From contig DELZ01000004.1 of assembly GCA_002354635.1 (NCBI GenBank), forward strand, positions 308,256 to 372,255: 64,000 bases of DNA. The letters are read 5' to 3'. The translations under genes and the position numbers were made by a program. How positions within the stretch are numbered: the first letter of the stretch is position 1; each line of letters begins with the position of its first letter. The DNA comes from Sphingomonadales bacterium UBA2683. Its GTDB lineage: Bacteria; Pseudomonadota; Alphaproteobacteria; Sphingomonadales; Sphingomonadaceae. Positions 43,400 through 51,623 of the stretch are shown here, in pieces. The notes below the pieces were generated by a model. It did no database searches. It saw only the letters and a list, made by a program, of their open reading frames with translations, and was not told where the DNA came from.

Positions 43400-43894
43400 A
43401 TGGCTGGATTTGAGACTTTGCTGGACAGAATCGTTGATGATATGCGCGGCAATAATGCGCCAGAAATGCAGATAGAGAACAAATCTATCCACCGGGCTTT
43501 GCCAAAAACGGCACTTCAGGCCGCAATCCGCGGAATGCGAGGCCATTGCCCGAGTTGCGGGGAAGGAAAAATGTTTCCGAAGCTGCTCAAACCAATCATG
43601 CATTGTGGCATATGTGGCCAGGACTGGACGGCCCAACAGGCCGATGATTTTCCCGCCTATGTCGCGATTATCCTGACCGGCCATATCATGGCACCGATCA
43701 TCATCTATATGGTCAGCGAAACAGATTTTTCAATGTGGACCAATCTCGCAATCATCATTTGCATGGCACTGATTCTCATCGGTGCGCTGCTGCAACCGGC
43801 CAAGGGTGCGATTATTGCGTTGCAGTGGTGGATGGGATTGCACGGGTTCGAAAAGCCCTCTCCCTGTACAGAAAACCAGCTACCGGACGAGTGA
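43400..43894 (+). CDS. DUF983 family membrane protein
   Basis: 164 residues. Two CxxC pairs in GHCPSCGEGKMF and MHCGICGQDW form a rubredoxin-like zinc ribbon, followed by two membrane helices (FPAYVAIILTGHIMAPIIIYM; NLAIIICMALILIGALLQPAKGAI), the standard DUF983 layout. Function unknown; often found near cytochrome oxidase genes, not so here. The start is uncertain: Met1, Met15 or Met23 (MQIENKSIHR). Converges with the dehydrogenase gene. Confidence 0.85.
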   Translation: MAGFETLLDRIVDDMRGNNAPEMQIENKSIHRALPKTALQAAIRGMRGHCPSCGEGKMFPKLLKPIMHCGICGQDWTAQQADDFPAYVAIILTGHIMAPIIIYMVSETDFSMWTNLAIIICMALILIGALLQPAKGAIIALQWWMGLHGFEKPSPCTENQLPDE

Positions 43895-43952
43895 CTATTT
43901 AACCGGCGTTCTCCGGAACAATAGGAGACCGGCGCGCTAGAAAAATCGCCGA

Positions 43953-45002
43953 CTAGCGTCCAATCAATGCCATCGCCATATTGTCCGCGACATCGGAGTC
44001 GGGCAAATTTTGCGCTGCGCTCTGCGCCCATATCTCTGTCAGCCGTTCCGGAATCATCGCGACCCGGCGATTGACTTCCTTGACATCACCATCACCGAGA
44101 TATTCCAGACCGACACTGATGATACCGCCGGAATTGATAACATAGTCCGGAGCGAAAAGGATGTTGCGGTCAAAGATGCGCTGACCGTCCTCCGGTGTCG
44201 CCAACTGGTTGTTGGCACCACCCGCAACGATCGGAACGTTCAGATGGGCGATGGAAACCTTGTCCAGGATCGCGCCCAGAGCATTGGGGCTGAACACATC
44301 AGCCTCGATCCGCATGACTTCGTCAAGACCGACAACCGTCGCTCCGATTTCATCTGCCAAGGTCGCCGCATGGTCCTTGTTGATATCCGCAATGCTCAGC
44401 TTGGCGCCATCCTTTGCCAGCAAGCGGGAAAGACCACCACCGACACTGCCGACACCCTGAATAGCAACATGGACACCGTCCATACTATCGCGACCAAGCT
44501 TGTGCGCGACCGCCGCCTTCACTCCCAAATAGACGCCCATTGCAGTGAACGGGCCGGGGTCACCGCCGGCCTCACCGCTTTTGCTGACCGGCAGACCGGA
44601 AACATATTTGGTCTCCTTGGTCAAAGCCACCATATCGGCGGCCGTTATTCCGACATCTTCCGCTGTAATGTATTTCCCACCAAGCGACTCGATCATCCGT
44701 CCAAAAGCGGCAAGCATTTCCGGCGTCTTGGTGCGGTTACGATCGGCAAGAATCACCGCCTTGCCGCCGCCCAGCGGCAGACCGGCCATCGCATTCTTGA
44801 AACTCATGCCACGCGACAGGCGCAGCGCGTCGGTTACCGCCGTATCGCGATTTTCATAATGCCAAAAACGGGTTCCACCTGCACCAGGTCCGAGATGGGT
44901 ACTGTGCAAGGCGACAATTGCGCTGAGGCCAGACTCGATATCATGAAAAAAATGGACCGATTCGTGGTCGTCAAAATCCGGCAAATCCCACATCACGCTC
45001 AT
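43953..45002 (-). CDS. Leu/Glu/Phe/Val-type amino acid dehydrogenase (leucine dehydrogenase-like)
   Basis: NAD-dependent oxidative deamination of a branched or aromatic amino acid. 349 residues, as in leucine dehydrogenases. Catalytic Lys regions GPGAGGTRFW and LSRGMSFKNAMAGLPLGGGKAVI, then the Rossmann motif IQGVGSVGGGLSRLL and AGGANNQLA. Leucine/valine is the best guess by size and motifs; phenylalanine is possible. Preceded by phased AT-rich boxes resembling an Lrp/AsnC-type control region. Confidence 0.92.
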   Translation of the reverse strand: MSVMWDLPDFDDHESVHFFHDIESGLSAIVALHSTHLGPGAGGTRFWHYENRDTAVTDALRLSRGMSFKNAMAGLPLGGGKAVILADRNRTKTPEMLAAFGRMIESLGGKYITAEDVGITAADMVALTKETKYVSGLPVSKSGEAGGDPGPFTAMGVYLGVKAAVAHKLGRDSMDGVHVAIQGVGSVGGGLSRLLAKDGAKLSIADINKDHAATLADEIGATVVGLDEVMRIEADVFSPNALGAILDKVSIAHLNVPIVAGGANNQLATPEDGQRIFDRNILFAPDYVINSGGIISVGLEYLGDGDVKEVNRRVAMIPERLTEIWAQSAAQNLPDSDVADNMAMALIGR

Positions 45003-45005
45003 GCT

Positions 45006-45060
45006 GTAATTCCTGGCAAGTTGGAGTAATTAAATATCCTATAGCTGTAATTTAATTACA
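45006..45060 (-). promoter_or_regulatory. Three phased GTAATT boxes before the leucine dehydrogenase gene
   Basis: GTAATT occurs at 45006-45011, 45026-45031 and 45047-45052, spacing 20 and 21 bases, about two helical turns. The distal copy is part of a perfect 15-base palindrome TGTAATTTAATTACA (45046-45060). Such phased AT-rich sites are usual for Lrp/AsnC regulators, which control amino acid catabolism. No regulator gene of that type is in the window. Confidence 0.5.
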
Positions 45061-45131
45061 AATAAAGAGAGGCTTTCCCACATGACCAGGTGGTGCTGGC
45101 TTTATGGCTCTTTTGCTTCATCTAGGGAAAA

Positions 45132-45209
45132 TGGGGCGATCGAGGGGTCTTGAACCCCCGACCTCCGGTACCACAAACCGGCGCTCTAACCAACTGAGCT
45201 ACGATCGCC
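45132..45209 (-). tRNA. tRNA-His (GTG)
   Basis: Complete cloverleaf on the minus strand. Acceptor GCGATCG / CGATCGC, D stem GCTC/GAGC, anticodon stem CCGGT/ACCGG with loop TTGTGGT (anticodon GTG), variable AGGTC, T stem GGGGG/CCCCT with loop TTCAAGA, encoded CCA at 45132-45134. The extra G-1 of tRNA-His is encoded (45209) and pairs with C73. Confidence 0.96.
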
Positions 45210-45298
45210 ACAGGCCGCGCGCTATAAAGCCGCATTGCGCCGCGGTGCATAGGGACAGCGGGTGGCAATCGTCAAGCATTTAGCGGGGTGACTTTGAA

Positions 45299-46294
45299 TT
45301 AAAACGCATCGCCGCGCTGACGGTGCACCAGCCGGGCCGGTTGCCGGGCCGCATCAATCAACGCCCGTTCCTCGACCAGTGCACTTTGCATCTCCACCGC
45401 CAGATCGACGCGAAACCAGCGGGTCGTCAGCTTGGTCTGGCTCTGGACTTCGGGCGAGGCTCCCAGACTGGCCGGATAGGGCTGTGCCCAAAAATCATTA
45501 AGACTCGCATAGCCCAACTCAGGTCGCCGCCCCAGAAATTGTCGCGCGGGCGTCAGATCGGAAGGGGCCACCCCCAGCATCGCCAACAGAATAGCCTGCT
45601 CGGGCCGCAAAGTATTGATATTGATCGGTGAGAGGTCTGTCGTTGGCAGCGCACATATCCACGGTGCCAAGCGGACATACACATCATCCGTGACACCCTT
45701 GATCGTTCGCAATTCGCTATAGTCGACGATCAATGCATTGGCCGTACGATATGGATTTTCCTGTTGCAGATAATATTGGTCCTCTGCCCCCCGGGGCGAT
45801 GCCACCATATCGCTGTCGATCCAGTCGGCCACCGATTCCGCGATATCGGCCGCATCACCATCCAATATGCCCAGCATGACCATCAGACGTGAAAATTGCT
45901 TGAGGCCTTCAGGCCGAGCAGAAAAAACGTCGTCCTCCTGGGTGACAAGGCTGTTGATATTGAAGCAATTTCCTCCATCGGCAAGCGTGGCGGCGACTAT
46001 TCCGCCAGGCACGGGAAATTTCTGTTCCTTGCCGTTCCAGCCGCCAACATTGATCGTCCGGCCAGGAGAGGCCGACACAATCTGTTCGGCAGTCTCCATG
46101 CCGATCGATTCGGCGGCCACCAGATAAGCCTTGGCCTGCGACAATTCCCGTGCATTAGACGCAAGCTTGGTAGCACCGGCCAGCCGGTCGATGCCGTGGG
46201 CGGCCAGTATTGCAATCACGGCGACCAGCAGCAGAACGGTCAGAAGCGCCGCCCCGCGCTCCCTTTCTGATCCGGTTTTCCGTATCTTGTTCAC
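45299..46294 (-). CDS. gspK: Type II secretion minor pseudopilin GspK
   Basis: 331 residues. Prepilin signal: basic leader ending RERG, then hydrophobic helix AALLTVLLLVAVIAILAAHGID. The large GspK domain follows, with CFNINSLVT, ESVADWIDSD (calcium-binding type loop region), and PININTLRPEQAILLAMLG, a helix-hairpin-like segment. GspK caps the pseudopilus. The ATG overlaps the gspJ stop. The gene is followed by tRNA-His, not by gspL. Confidence 0.92.
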   Translation of the reverse strand: MNKIRKTGSERERGAALLTVLLLVAVIAILAAHGIDRLAGATKLASNARELSQAKAYLVAAESIGMETAEQIVSASPGRTINVGGWNGKEQKFPVPGGIVAATLADGGNCFNINSLVTQEDDVFSARPEGLKQFSRLMVMLGILDGDAADIAESVADWIDSDMVASPRGAEDQYYLQQENPYRTANALIVDYSELRTIKGVTDDVYVRLAPWICALPTTDLSPININTLRPEQAILLAMLGVAPSDLTPARQFLGRRPELGYASLNDFWAQPYPASLGASPEVQSQTKLTTRWFRVDLAVEMQSALVEERALIDAARQPARLVHRQRGDAF

Positions 46295-46905
46295 AGATAG
46301 CCCGTCCCGACCAGAAACAGATGGCGATAGCGGCGCCCGTGCTGGTCAAACTTGATTTCAATGGCACGCGGCATGTCAGTCAGCCTTTCGGTTTCCCATC
46401 GATCCGACCACTGCCCCCGCTTGTTGCGAAAGCGCAGTTCCAGCGACTCAATTTTCGATATCAGGATCGCTGGTTGATCAATTGAACCACCGTCGGTCAT
46501 CCGGTATCGCCATCGCTCCAGATTGCCGTCCGCCAGCCGATATTCGACCCGCTCCAGATTGGATCGGGGCTCGCCATTGATATTGCTTTGCCCGCCCCGC
46601 GTAAATTTCAGGAAAGCCGTTTCCGCTCCCCCCGTTTCGCTGGCAAAAGCCGCCAGCCTATCGCCACGCTCATCACGGCTTGTCCGCGGCAAGGCCTGAC
46701 TCAGGTCTACTTCCATCAACGAGATAAACCGCTGCATTTCCGCCATCTGCCCTAGATTTTCTGCAGTCACCTCGTCACCATCTACTGCGGAACGGAGCAT
46801 GACTACTCCGGCCACCGACAACATTGCAAAAATGAAAAGCGCTACCATCATCTCGACAAGAGTGAAGCCATTGCGGGACTGCGCCATTGGTGATCTGTAT
46901 TCCAT
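46291..46905 (-). CDS. gspJ: Type II secretion minor pseudopilin GspJ
   Basis: 204 residues. Class III signal with cleavage after Gly in SRNG, then FTLVEMMVALFIFAMLSVAG (Glu at mature +5). The GspJ body shows FISLMEVDLSQALPRTSRD, FLKFTRGGQ, LERVEYRLADG and the C-terminal LPRAIEI-type strand. Met1 or Met7 may be the start. The other T2SS genes (gspC-I, L, M) are not upstream; the next gene is an unrelated divergent one. Confidence 0.92.
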   Translation of the reverse strand: MEYRSPMAQSRNGFTLVEMMVALFIFAMLSVAGVVMLRSAVDGDEVTAENLGQMAEMQRFISLMEVDLSQALPRTSRDERGDRLAAFASETGGAETAFLKFTRGGQSNINGEPRSNLERVEYRLADGNLERWRYRMTDGGSIDQPAILISKIESLELRFRNKRGQWSDRWETERLTDMPRAIEIKFDQHGRRYRHLFLVGTGYL

Positions 46906-47012
46906 CGACCTCGCTTATATTCAGATTGGTCAAACCCGCAAAGAGCGGTTGCGATCAATGGGGATTCATTTATCGTGACAGAGGCTAGTTAGGGACAGTT
47001 TTGGACGTGCGT

Positions 47013-47654
47013 ATGACAGAAGCCAATAATACATCGGCTGACTATCTGGTCGCATTGGGAAAAGTGCAGCGTTTTCCCCGCAAGGAAATAGAGCTCTGCA
47101 TATTGAAAAAGTTCCTGAATCCTGACGAATGCAGCAGGCTGATCACCATGATCGACCAAAAGCGGCGACCGTCGGACATTGCCGATCCCAACGGCGACGA
47201 TTATTTCCGGACGAGCGAAACCTGTGATCTCGATCATTCGGACCCTTTCGTGGCGGACATTGACGCGAAAATATGCAATTTCGCCGATATCGACGCCCAA
47301 TTCGGCGAACCGTTGCAGGGTCAGCGTTACGCAGTTGGTCAGGAATTCAAAGCGCACACGGATTTTTTTGATCCGCATGGTCAGGATTTCCGGAAATATT
47401 GCTCAGTATCGGGACAGCGAAGCTGGACCTTCATGATTTATCTCAATGAACCGGATGCTGGCGGTGCTACCCGGTTCACCCATTTCAAGAAAAGCTTCAC
47501 CCCGGAAACCGGAACAATGCTATGCTGGAACAATCGCAATCCGGATGGATCGGTAAATGACTGGACCCTGCATCATGGCATGAAGGTTCGCAAAGGAACA
47601 AAATACGTGATCACCAAATGGTACCGCGAGAAGCCGTGGCCGTGGAACGGATGA
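47013..47654 (+). CDS. Prolyl 4-hydroxylase-like 2OG-Fe(II) dioxygenase
   Basis: About 213 residues. Iron and 2-oxoglutarate residues of the P4H alpha-subunit family are visible: H-x-D in KAHTDFFDPHG, GQRSWTFMIYLN, GGATRF, and the distal His/Lys in LHHGMKVRKGTKYVITKWYR. ATG at 47013 is preferred; in-frame GTG (47007) and TTG (47001) precede it. Substrate unknown; bacterial relatives hydroxylate proline in proteins such as EF-Tu. It lies 19 bases before the transporter gene and may belong to the same transcript. Confidence 0.87.
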   Translation: MTEANNTSADYLVALGKVQRFPRKEIELCILKKFLNPDECSRLITMIDQKRRPSDIADPNGDDYFRTSETCDLDHSDPFVADIDAKICNFADIDAQFGEPLQGQRYAVGQEFKAHTDFFDPHGQDFRKYCSVSGQRSWTFMIYLNEPDAGGATRFTHFKKSFTPETGTMLCWNNRNPDGSVNDWTLHHGMKVRKGTKYVITKWYREKPWPWNG

Positions 47655-47673
47655 ATCGATTGTTCCCGCGGCA

Positions 47674-48885
47674 ATGAAACTCCTGCGCTATCGTCCTGGC
47701 CCTGGCATGATGGTCTCGGCGGCCTTCATCGGCCCAGGCACCGTCACCGCCTGTACGCTGGCGGGAGCAAATTTCGGCTTCGCACTACTCTGGGCGCTCG
47801 TCTTTGCTACCGGGACCACCGTCATTCTTCAGTCTTTTGCCATTCGTATCGCGCTGGTTACCCAACTCGGCCTAGCGGAAGCGATGCTGAAAACCGTGAC
47901 ATCGCCCGTCATTCGCGCGCTGGCAGCCTTGCTGCTGATCTCCGCTCTAGTGCTGGGCAATGCTGCCTATGAAGCCGGCAACATGTCCGGAGCCGCATTG
48001 GGCCTGGAAGCCATTAACGGCGGCCCCTTGGCCTTCGGCATAGCGCCGGTCATTCTCATTATTGCCCTGTTCGCATCGGCGATGTTGATATTTTCCAAGC
48101 CCAAATGGATCGAGAATATCCTGATCATGCTGGTAATGCTGATGAGCGCAGCTTTTCTCCTGACCTTTCTGCTGATTCGGCCGGATCTCGGGGCGCTGTT
48201 GCGAGGCTTTGTTCCTGCCATCCCCGAAGGTGGCTTGATGACCGCGATCGCGCTCATCGGTACGACGATCGTCCCCTACAATCTGTTTCTGCACGCGGCG
48301 AGTGTGCGCGAACGCTGGGACAAGGAGCAATTGCCCGAAGCCCAGCTGGACAACAGTATCTCGATCGGCATCGGAGGCCTGGTTTCGATGACGATACTGG
48401 CAACGGCGGCGGCCAGCCTGTTCGGCAGTGGCAAGACCATCGAAAGCGCAGTGGACATGGCGCAGCAGCTCACTCCCCTGTTCGGGAGCCTGGCAACCGT
48501 TACGCTTGGCGCGGGTCTGTTCGCAGCCGGTCTGACATCTGCCATCACCGCGCCACTGGCGACAGGTTATATTGTGCAGGAAATCTTCAAGTATTCCAAC
48601 TCGCGCAGACCCTTTCAAGTGGGCGCACTGATCGTAATCGCAACGGGCACACTCGCGTCGCTACTGGGATATCGCCCGGTTGAACTGATATTCATTGCCC
48701 AGATTGCCAATGGGCTGCTGCTGCCGATCGTAGCAATTTTTCTGCTCAGGCTGGCCAATAACAACGAGCTGCTGGGCTCGCATGTGAATGGGCTCAGGGC
48801 CAATATCCTCGGGGGAGCAATCCTGTTGGTCACAAGCGCTCTGGGTTTCCGTTTGGTCGCCCGTGCACTAGGGTTCTGGCCATGA
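47674..48885 (+). CDS. NRAMP-like (YcsG-type) transporter lacking the metal-binding motif
   Basis: 403 residues, about 11 membrane segments, NRAMP/SLC11 fold by alignment of GPGMMVSAAFIGPGTVTACT with the canonical GPGFLVSVAYxDPGN region. The metal-coordinating residues are not kept: DPGN is replaced by GPGT (G20, T23) and the TM6 MPHN by VPYN (V200, Y202). Such proteins sit beside 5-oxoprolinase genes, for example ycsG in Bacillus. Its stop overlaps the pxpA start (48882-48885). I infer that it imports an organic substrate, perhaps 5-oxoproline, not Mn2+. Confidence 0.85.
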   Translation: MKLLRYRPGPGMMVSAAFIGPGTVTACTLAGANFGFALLWALVFATGTTVILQSFAIRIALVTQLGLAEAMLKTVTSPVIRALAALLLISALVLGNAAYEAGNMSGAALGLEAINGGPLAFGIAPVILIIALFASAMLIFSKPKWIENILIMLVMLMSAAFLLTFLLIRPDLGALLRGFVPAIPEGGLMTAIALIGTTIVPYNLFLHAASVRERWDKEQLPEAQLDNSISIGIGGLVSMTILATAAASLFGSGKTIESAVDMAQQLTPLFGSLATVTLGAGLFAAGLTSAITAPLATGYIVQEIFKYSNSRRPFQVGALIVIATGTLASLLGYRPVELIFIAQIANGLLLPIVAIFLLRLANNNELLGSHVNGLRANILGGAILLVTSALGFRLVARALGFWP

Positions 48886-49637
48886 CAACGACGATCGATC
48901 TGAATGCGGATCTTGGTGAGGATGAAAGCACGGACGGCCAAGGGCGCGACATAGCGATCATGGACATCGTTTCCAGCTGCAATATTGCCTGCGGCGGCCA
49001 TGCCGGATCTCCGGCGTCCATGCGGACGATGCTGGCAGCGGCGAAACCGAGGCATATCGCGCCCGGAGCCCATCCCTCCTATCCCGATCGCAGCGGTTTC
49101 GGCCGTCGATCGATGGACATCTCGATGGAAGAATTGGAAGCATCTTTAACCAGCCAGTTGCATGACATTACAAGCATAGCGGAACAAGTCGGCGTACCGC
49201 TCACCCATCTCAAACCCCATGGCGCCCTTTACAATGACGCGCAGGATGATCCGGAACTGGCAACCATGCTGGCCGCGATGGCAGACAGAAGCGACCTTGC
49301 GCTGGTAGGCATGCCAGGATCGCTGATCCAGAAAAAAGCCAAGGAAAGGAATATTTCCTTTATTGCGGAAGCCTTTATCGACCGGCGCTACACCAAGAAC
49401 GGCAGACTGGTTCCCCGCAGCGAAGCGGGTGCCGTGATAGGGGATGAGAACGAACGGATCGCTCAGGGACTGGCACTGGCAAAAGGAACGGCACTAACGG
49501 CGCAGGACGGTGCGGCCTTGACGATTGAGGCCGATAGCCTGTGTCTTCATTCGGATAGCGATGGCGCGCTGGACACCGCAAAAAAGGTGCGTCTGGCGCT
49601 GGAAGAAGCCGGAATTGAGATCGGGTCGGTCGAATAG
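48882..49637 (+). CDS. pxpA: 5-oxoprolinase subunit A (LamB/YcsF family)
   Basis: Subunit of the ATP-dependent 5-oxoprolinase PxpABC, which opens pyroglutamate to glutamate. 251 residues: IDLNADLGEDE opening, IMDIVSSCNIACGGHAG, GAHPSYPDRSGFGRR, LTHLKPHGALYNDA and the C-terminal CLHSDSDGALDTAKKVR. Family-typical throughout. ATGA overlap with the transporter and a one-base overlap with pxpB imply one coupled unit. Confidence 0.95.
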   Translation: MTTTIDLNADLGEDESTDGQGRDIAIMDIVSSCNIACGGHAGSPASMRTMLAAAKPRHIAPGAHPSYPDRSGFGRRSMDISMEELEASLTSQLHDITSIAEQVGVPLTHLKPHGALYNDAQDDPELATMLAAMADRSDLALVGMPGSLIQKKAKERNISFIAEAFIDRRYTKNGRLVPRSEAGAVIGDENERIAQGLALAKGTALTAQDGAALTIEADSLCLHSDSDGALDTAKKVRLALEEAGIEIGSVE

Positions 49638-50308
49638 TGATGCCACCTGCCCCCACGGTCCATATCTGCGACGACTGGATCAGCATCGATTTGCCCGACT
49701 GGAAAATGATCCTGGCGGCCCGGAATGCGCTATCCTCGAACAATTGTTGGACGGAGATTGTCCCCGGTCTCGACAGTATGGCTGTCCAGTTTGATCCCGC
49801 CCGGATATCGCCGGATGACGCCGCCGAACTGGTGATGGATCAAATGCGGGGTTTGACGGTAGCGGCCACAGATTCACGTTCCACGATGACAATTCCCGTC
49901 TGTTATGACGCGGAATTGGCTCCGGATTGCCAGTTTGTAGCCGAAAAACTGCAAATTCCGGTCGAAACATTACCATCCTGGCATGAAGCACGATTGCAAC
50001 GGGTGACGATGCTGGGCTTCATGCCCGGATTTGCCTATCTTCAGAGCGAAGAACCATGTGTCACCATCGGCCGGCTGTCCAGCCCGAGGCAATTGGTCAA
50101 GGCGGGGTCGATCGGCATCATCGGCCAGCAAAGCTGCATCTATTCCTTTGACAGCCCAGGCGGCTGGCCAATTATAGGCCGCACGCCGCTGCGGCTTTTT
50201 GATCCCGCAGGCGACCAACCGGCGTTGCTCTCTGCCGGGCAGATCATACGCTTTGAGGCGATCTCGCGGGAAGCTCTCGAAAACTGGCCGCAGGCGACCG
50301 TAAAATGA
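49637..50308 (+). CDS. pxpB: 5-oxoprolinase subunit B (KipI-like)
   Basis: 223 residues, carboxyltransferase domain 1 fold. Key segments: IPVCYDAELAPDC, LGFMPGFAYLQSE, RLSSPRQLVKAGSIGIIGQQ and SPGGWPIIGRTP. The GTG at 49637 shares a base with the pxpA stop; an ATG follows immediately at 49640 and may be the real start. It pairs with PxpC; KipI/KipA in Bacillus were first described as kinase-A modulators. Confidence 0.94.
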   Translation: MMPPAPTVHICDDWISIDLPDWKMILAARNALSSNNCWTEIVPGLDSMAVQFDPARISPDDAAELVMDQMRGLTVAATDSRSTMTIPVCYDAELAPDCQFVAEKLQIPVETLPSWHEARLQRVTMLGFMPGFAYLQSEEPCVTIGRLSSPRQLVKAGSIGIIGQQSCIYSFDSPGGWPIIGRTPLRLFDPAGDQPALLSAGQIIRFEAISREALENWPQATVK

Positions 50309-51252
50309 GCATGAGGGTACTCAAAGCCGGATTGCAAACAACTTTGCAAGGTGCGCCCTTCAGCGGACATCGGCACCTCGGCATGCCGGCCGCCGGTGCG
50401 GCGGATTGCCTGTCTCTCGCGCTAGCGAATGTTCTGGTGGGCAAGCCTGGCACGGATATCGCGTTTGAAATAACGCTTACCAAAGCGATATTCGAGATCG
50501 AGGAGCCATGCTTGATCGGAGTTGTGGGCGCTGCAGAATATATCCGGATCAATGGCCGCGATCATCCCCATCACCACACCCTCCAACTGAACCCCGGAGA
50601 CGAGATTCAGATTGGTCCGAGCCGTCCCGGATGCCGGACCTATTTGGCGACATCCACGGAAATCGGGAGCGAAGGGCTCCTGGGTGGCCGTTCGACCTAT
50701 ATGCCCGCAGGTTTGGGCGGGTTTCAGGGCCGGGCGCTTCAGGACGGGGATCTCGTTGCATTTTTGTCCCGAATGTCTGGCGCAATTCTCGACCGGACCA
50801 CGCCACCGGCACTCAGGCCGCACTATAGTGATGACCACGTGCTGCGCGTTACGCCGGGTCCCGAAGCAAACCAACCAAACCCGGGCATTTTACGAGACCT
50901 GTGTGCGACGCCTTATGCTGTCGGAGCAAGAGCCAACCGAATGGGCATGGCGCTCGACGGTGCGCCGCTTGCATCAAGCGATTCTGCGAACATGCCAAGC
51001 GCTGCGGTTTTTCCCGGAACAATCCAGCTGCCGCCAAGCGGCCAGCCCTATCTGCTTGGTCCCGATGCACAGACCACCGGAGGCTATCCCAGGATTGCGC
51101 AGGTCATCCGCGCCGACCGTCATTTGATCGGGCAGATGGGATCGGGTTCCCGCGTCCGATTTGTGCAGACCACAGCGGAACGGGCAACAGAAATCTATCG
51201 GGAAAAGCTTTCCCTGTTGACTTCCTGGCTTGGAAAGGTCGATTTGTGGTAA
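50305..51252 (+). CDS. pxpC: 5-oxoprolinase subunit C (KipA-like)
   Basis: 315 residues, carboxyltransferase domain 2 fold. It begins VLKAGLQTTLQ and has GHRHLGMPAAGAADCLS, YLATSTEIG, LRVTPGPEANQ (the RVLPGP-type motif) and the C-terminal IAQVIRADRHLIGQMGSG. Overlaps pxpB by four bases (ATGA). Last gene of the cluster; a hairpin follows. Confidence 0.94.
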   Translation: MSMRVLKAGLQTTLQGAPFSGHRHLGMPAAGAADCLSLALANVLVGKPGTDIAFEITLTKAIFEIEEPCLIGVVGAAEYIRINGRDHPHHHTLQLNPGDEIQIGPSRPGCRTYLATSTEIGSEGLLGGRSTYMPAGLGGFQGRALQDGDLVAFLSRMSGAILDRTTPPALRPHYSDDHVLRVTPGPEANQPNPGILRDLCATPYAVGARANRMGMALDGAPLASSDSANMPSAAVFPGTIQLPPSGQPYLLGPDAQTTGGYPRIAQVIRADRHLIGQMGSGSRVRFVQTTAERATEIYREKLSLLTSWLGKVDLW

Positions 51253-51253
51253 A

Positions 51254-51279
51254 ATATTGAAGCACTTAAGCCTCAATAT
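51254..51279. terminator. Candidate hairpin between pxpC and rpmE
   Basis: Seven-pair stem ATATTGA / TCAATAT around a 12-base loop that can add two G-C pairs. It lies between two convergent stops (51252 and 51283). The stem is AT-rich and there is no long T run, so termination is only probable from position. Confidence 0.4.
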
Positions 51280-51282
51280 CGA

Positions 51283-51513
51283 TTAGCTCTTCTTGAGAGA
51301 CAAACCACCAAAACGCTTGTTGAAGCGAGCCACCTGGCCACCCTGATCAAGGAGGCGCTGGTTACCACCGGTCCATGCAGGATGCGAAGACGGATCGATG
51401 TCCAGTTGCAGCGTGTCACCTTCTTTACCCCATGTAGAACGGGTTTCATAGGTGCTGCCATCGGTCATCTGAACCGTGATCATGTGATAGTCGGGATGCG
51501 TATCGGATTTCAT
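51283..51513 (-). CDS. rpmE: 50S ribosomal protein L31
   Basis: 76 residues, full length: HPDYHMITVQMTDGSTYETR, DIDPSSHPAWTGG and the end VARFNKRFGGLSLKKS. It lacks the CxxC zinc pairs, so it is the zinc-free form, common in alphaproteobacteria. Located 110 bases after the fabZ stop region in the reverse direction; probably with its own promoter. Confidence 0.96.
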   Translation of the reverse strand: MKSDTHPDYHMITVQMTDGSTYETRSTWGKEGDTLQLDIDPSSHPAWTGGNQRLLDQGGQVARFNKRFGGLSLKKS

Positions 51514-51623
51514 TTTCGGCTCCTAAACGGGCTGGTTACCGACCAGACCCAAAGCGAATAAATTTAACGGAAGCGGCCCATTAACCGCGGAACGGCAAAA
51601 GGGCAAGATTCTTTTGAAAAAGC

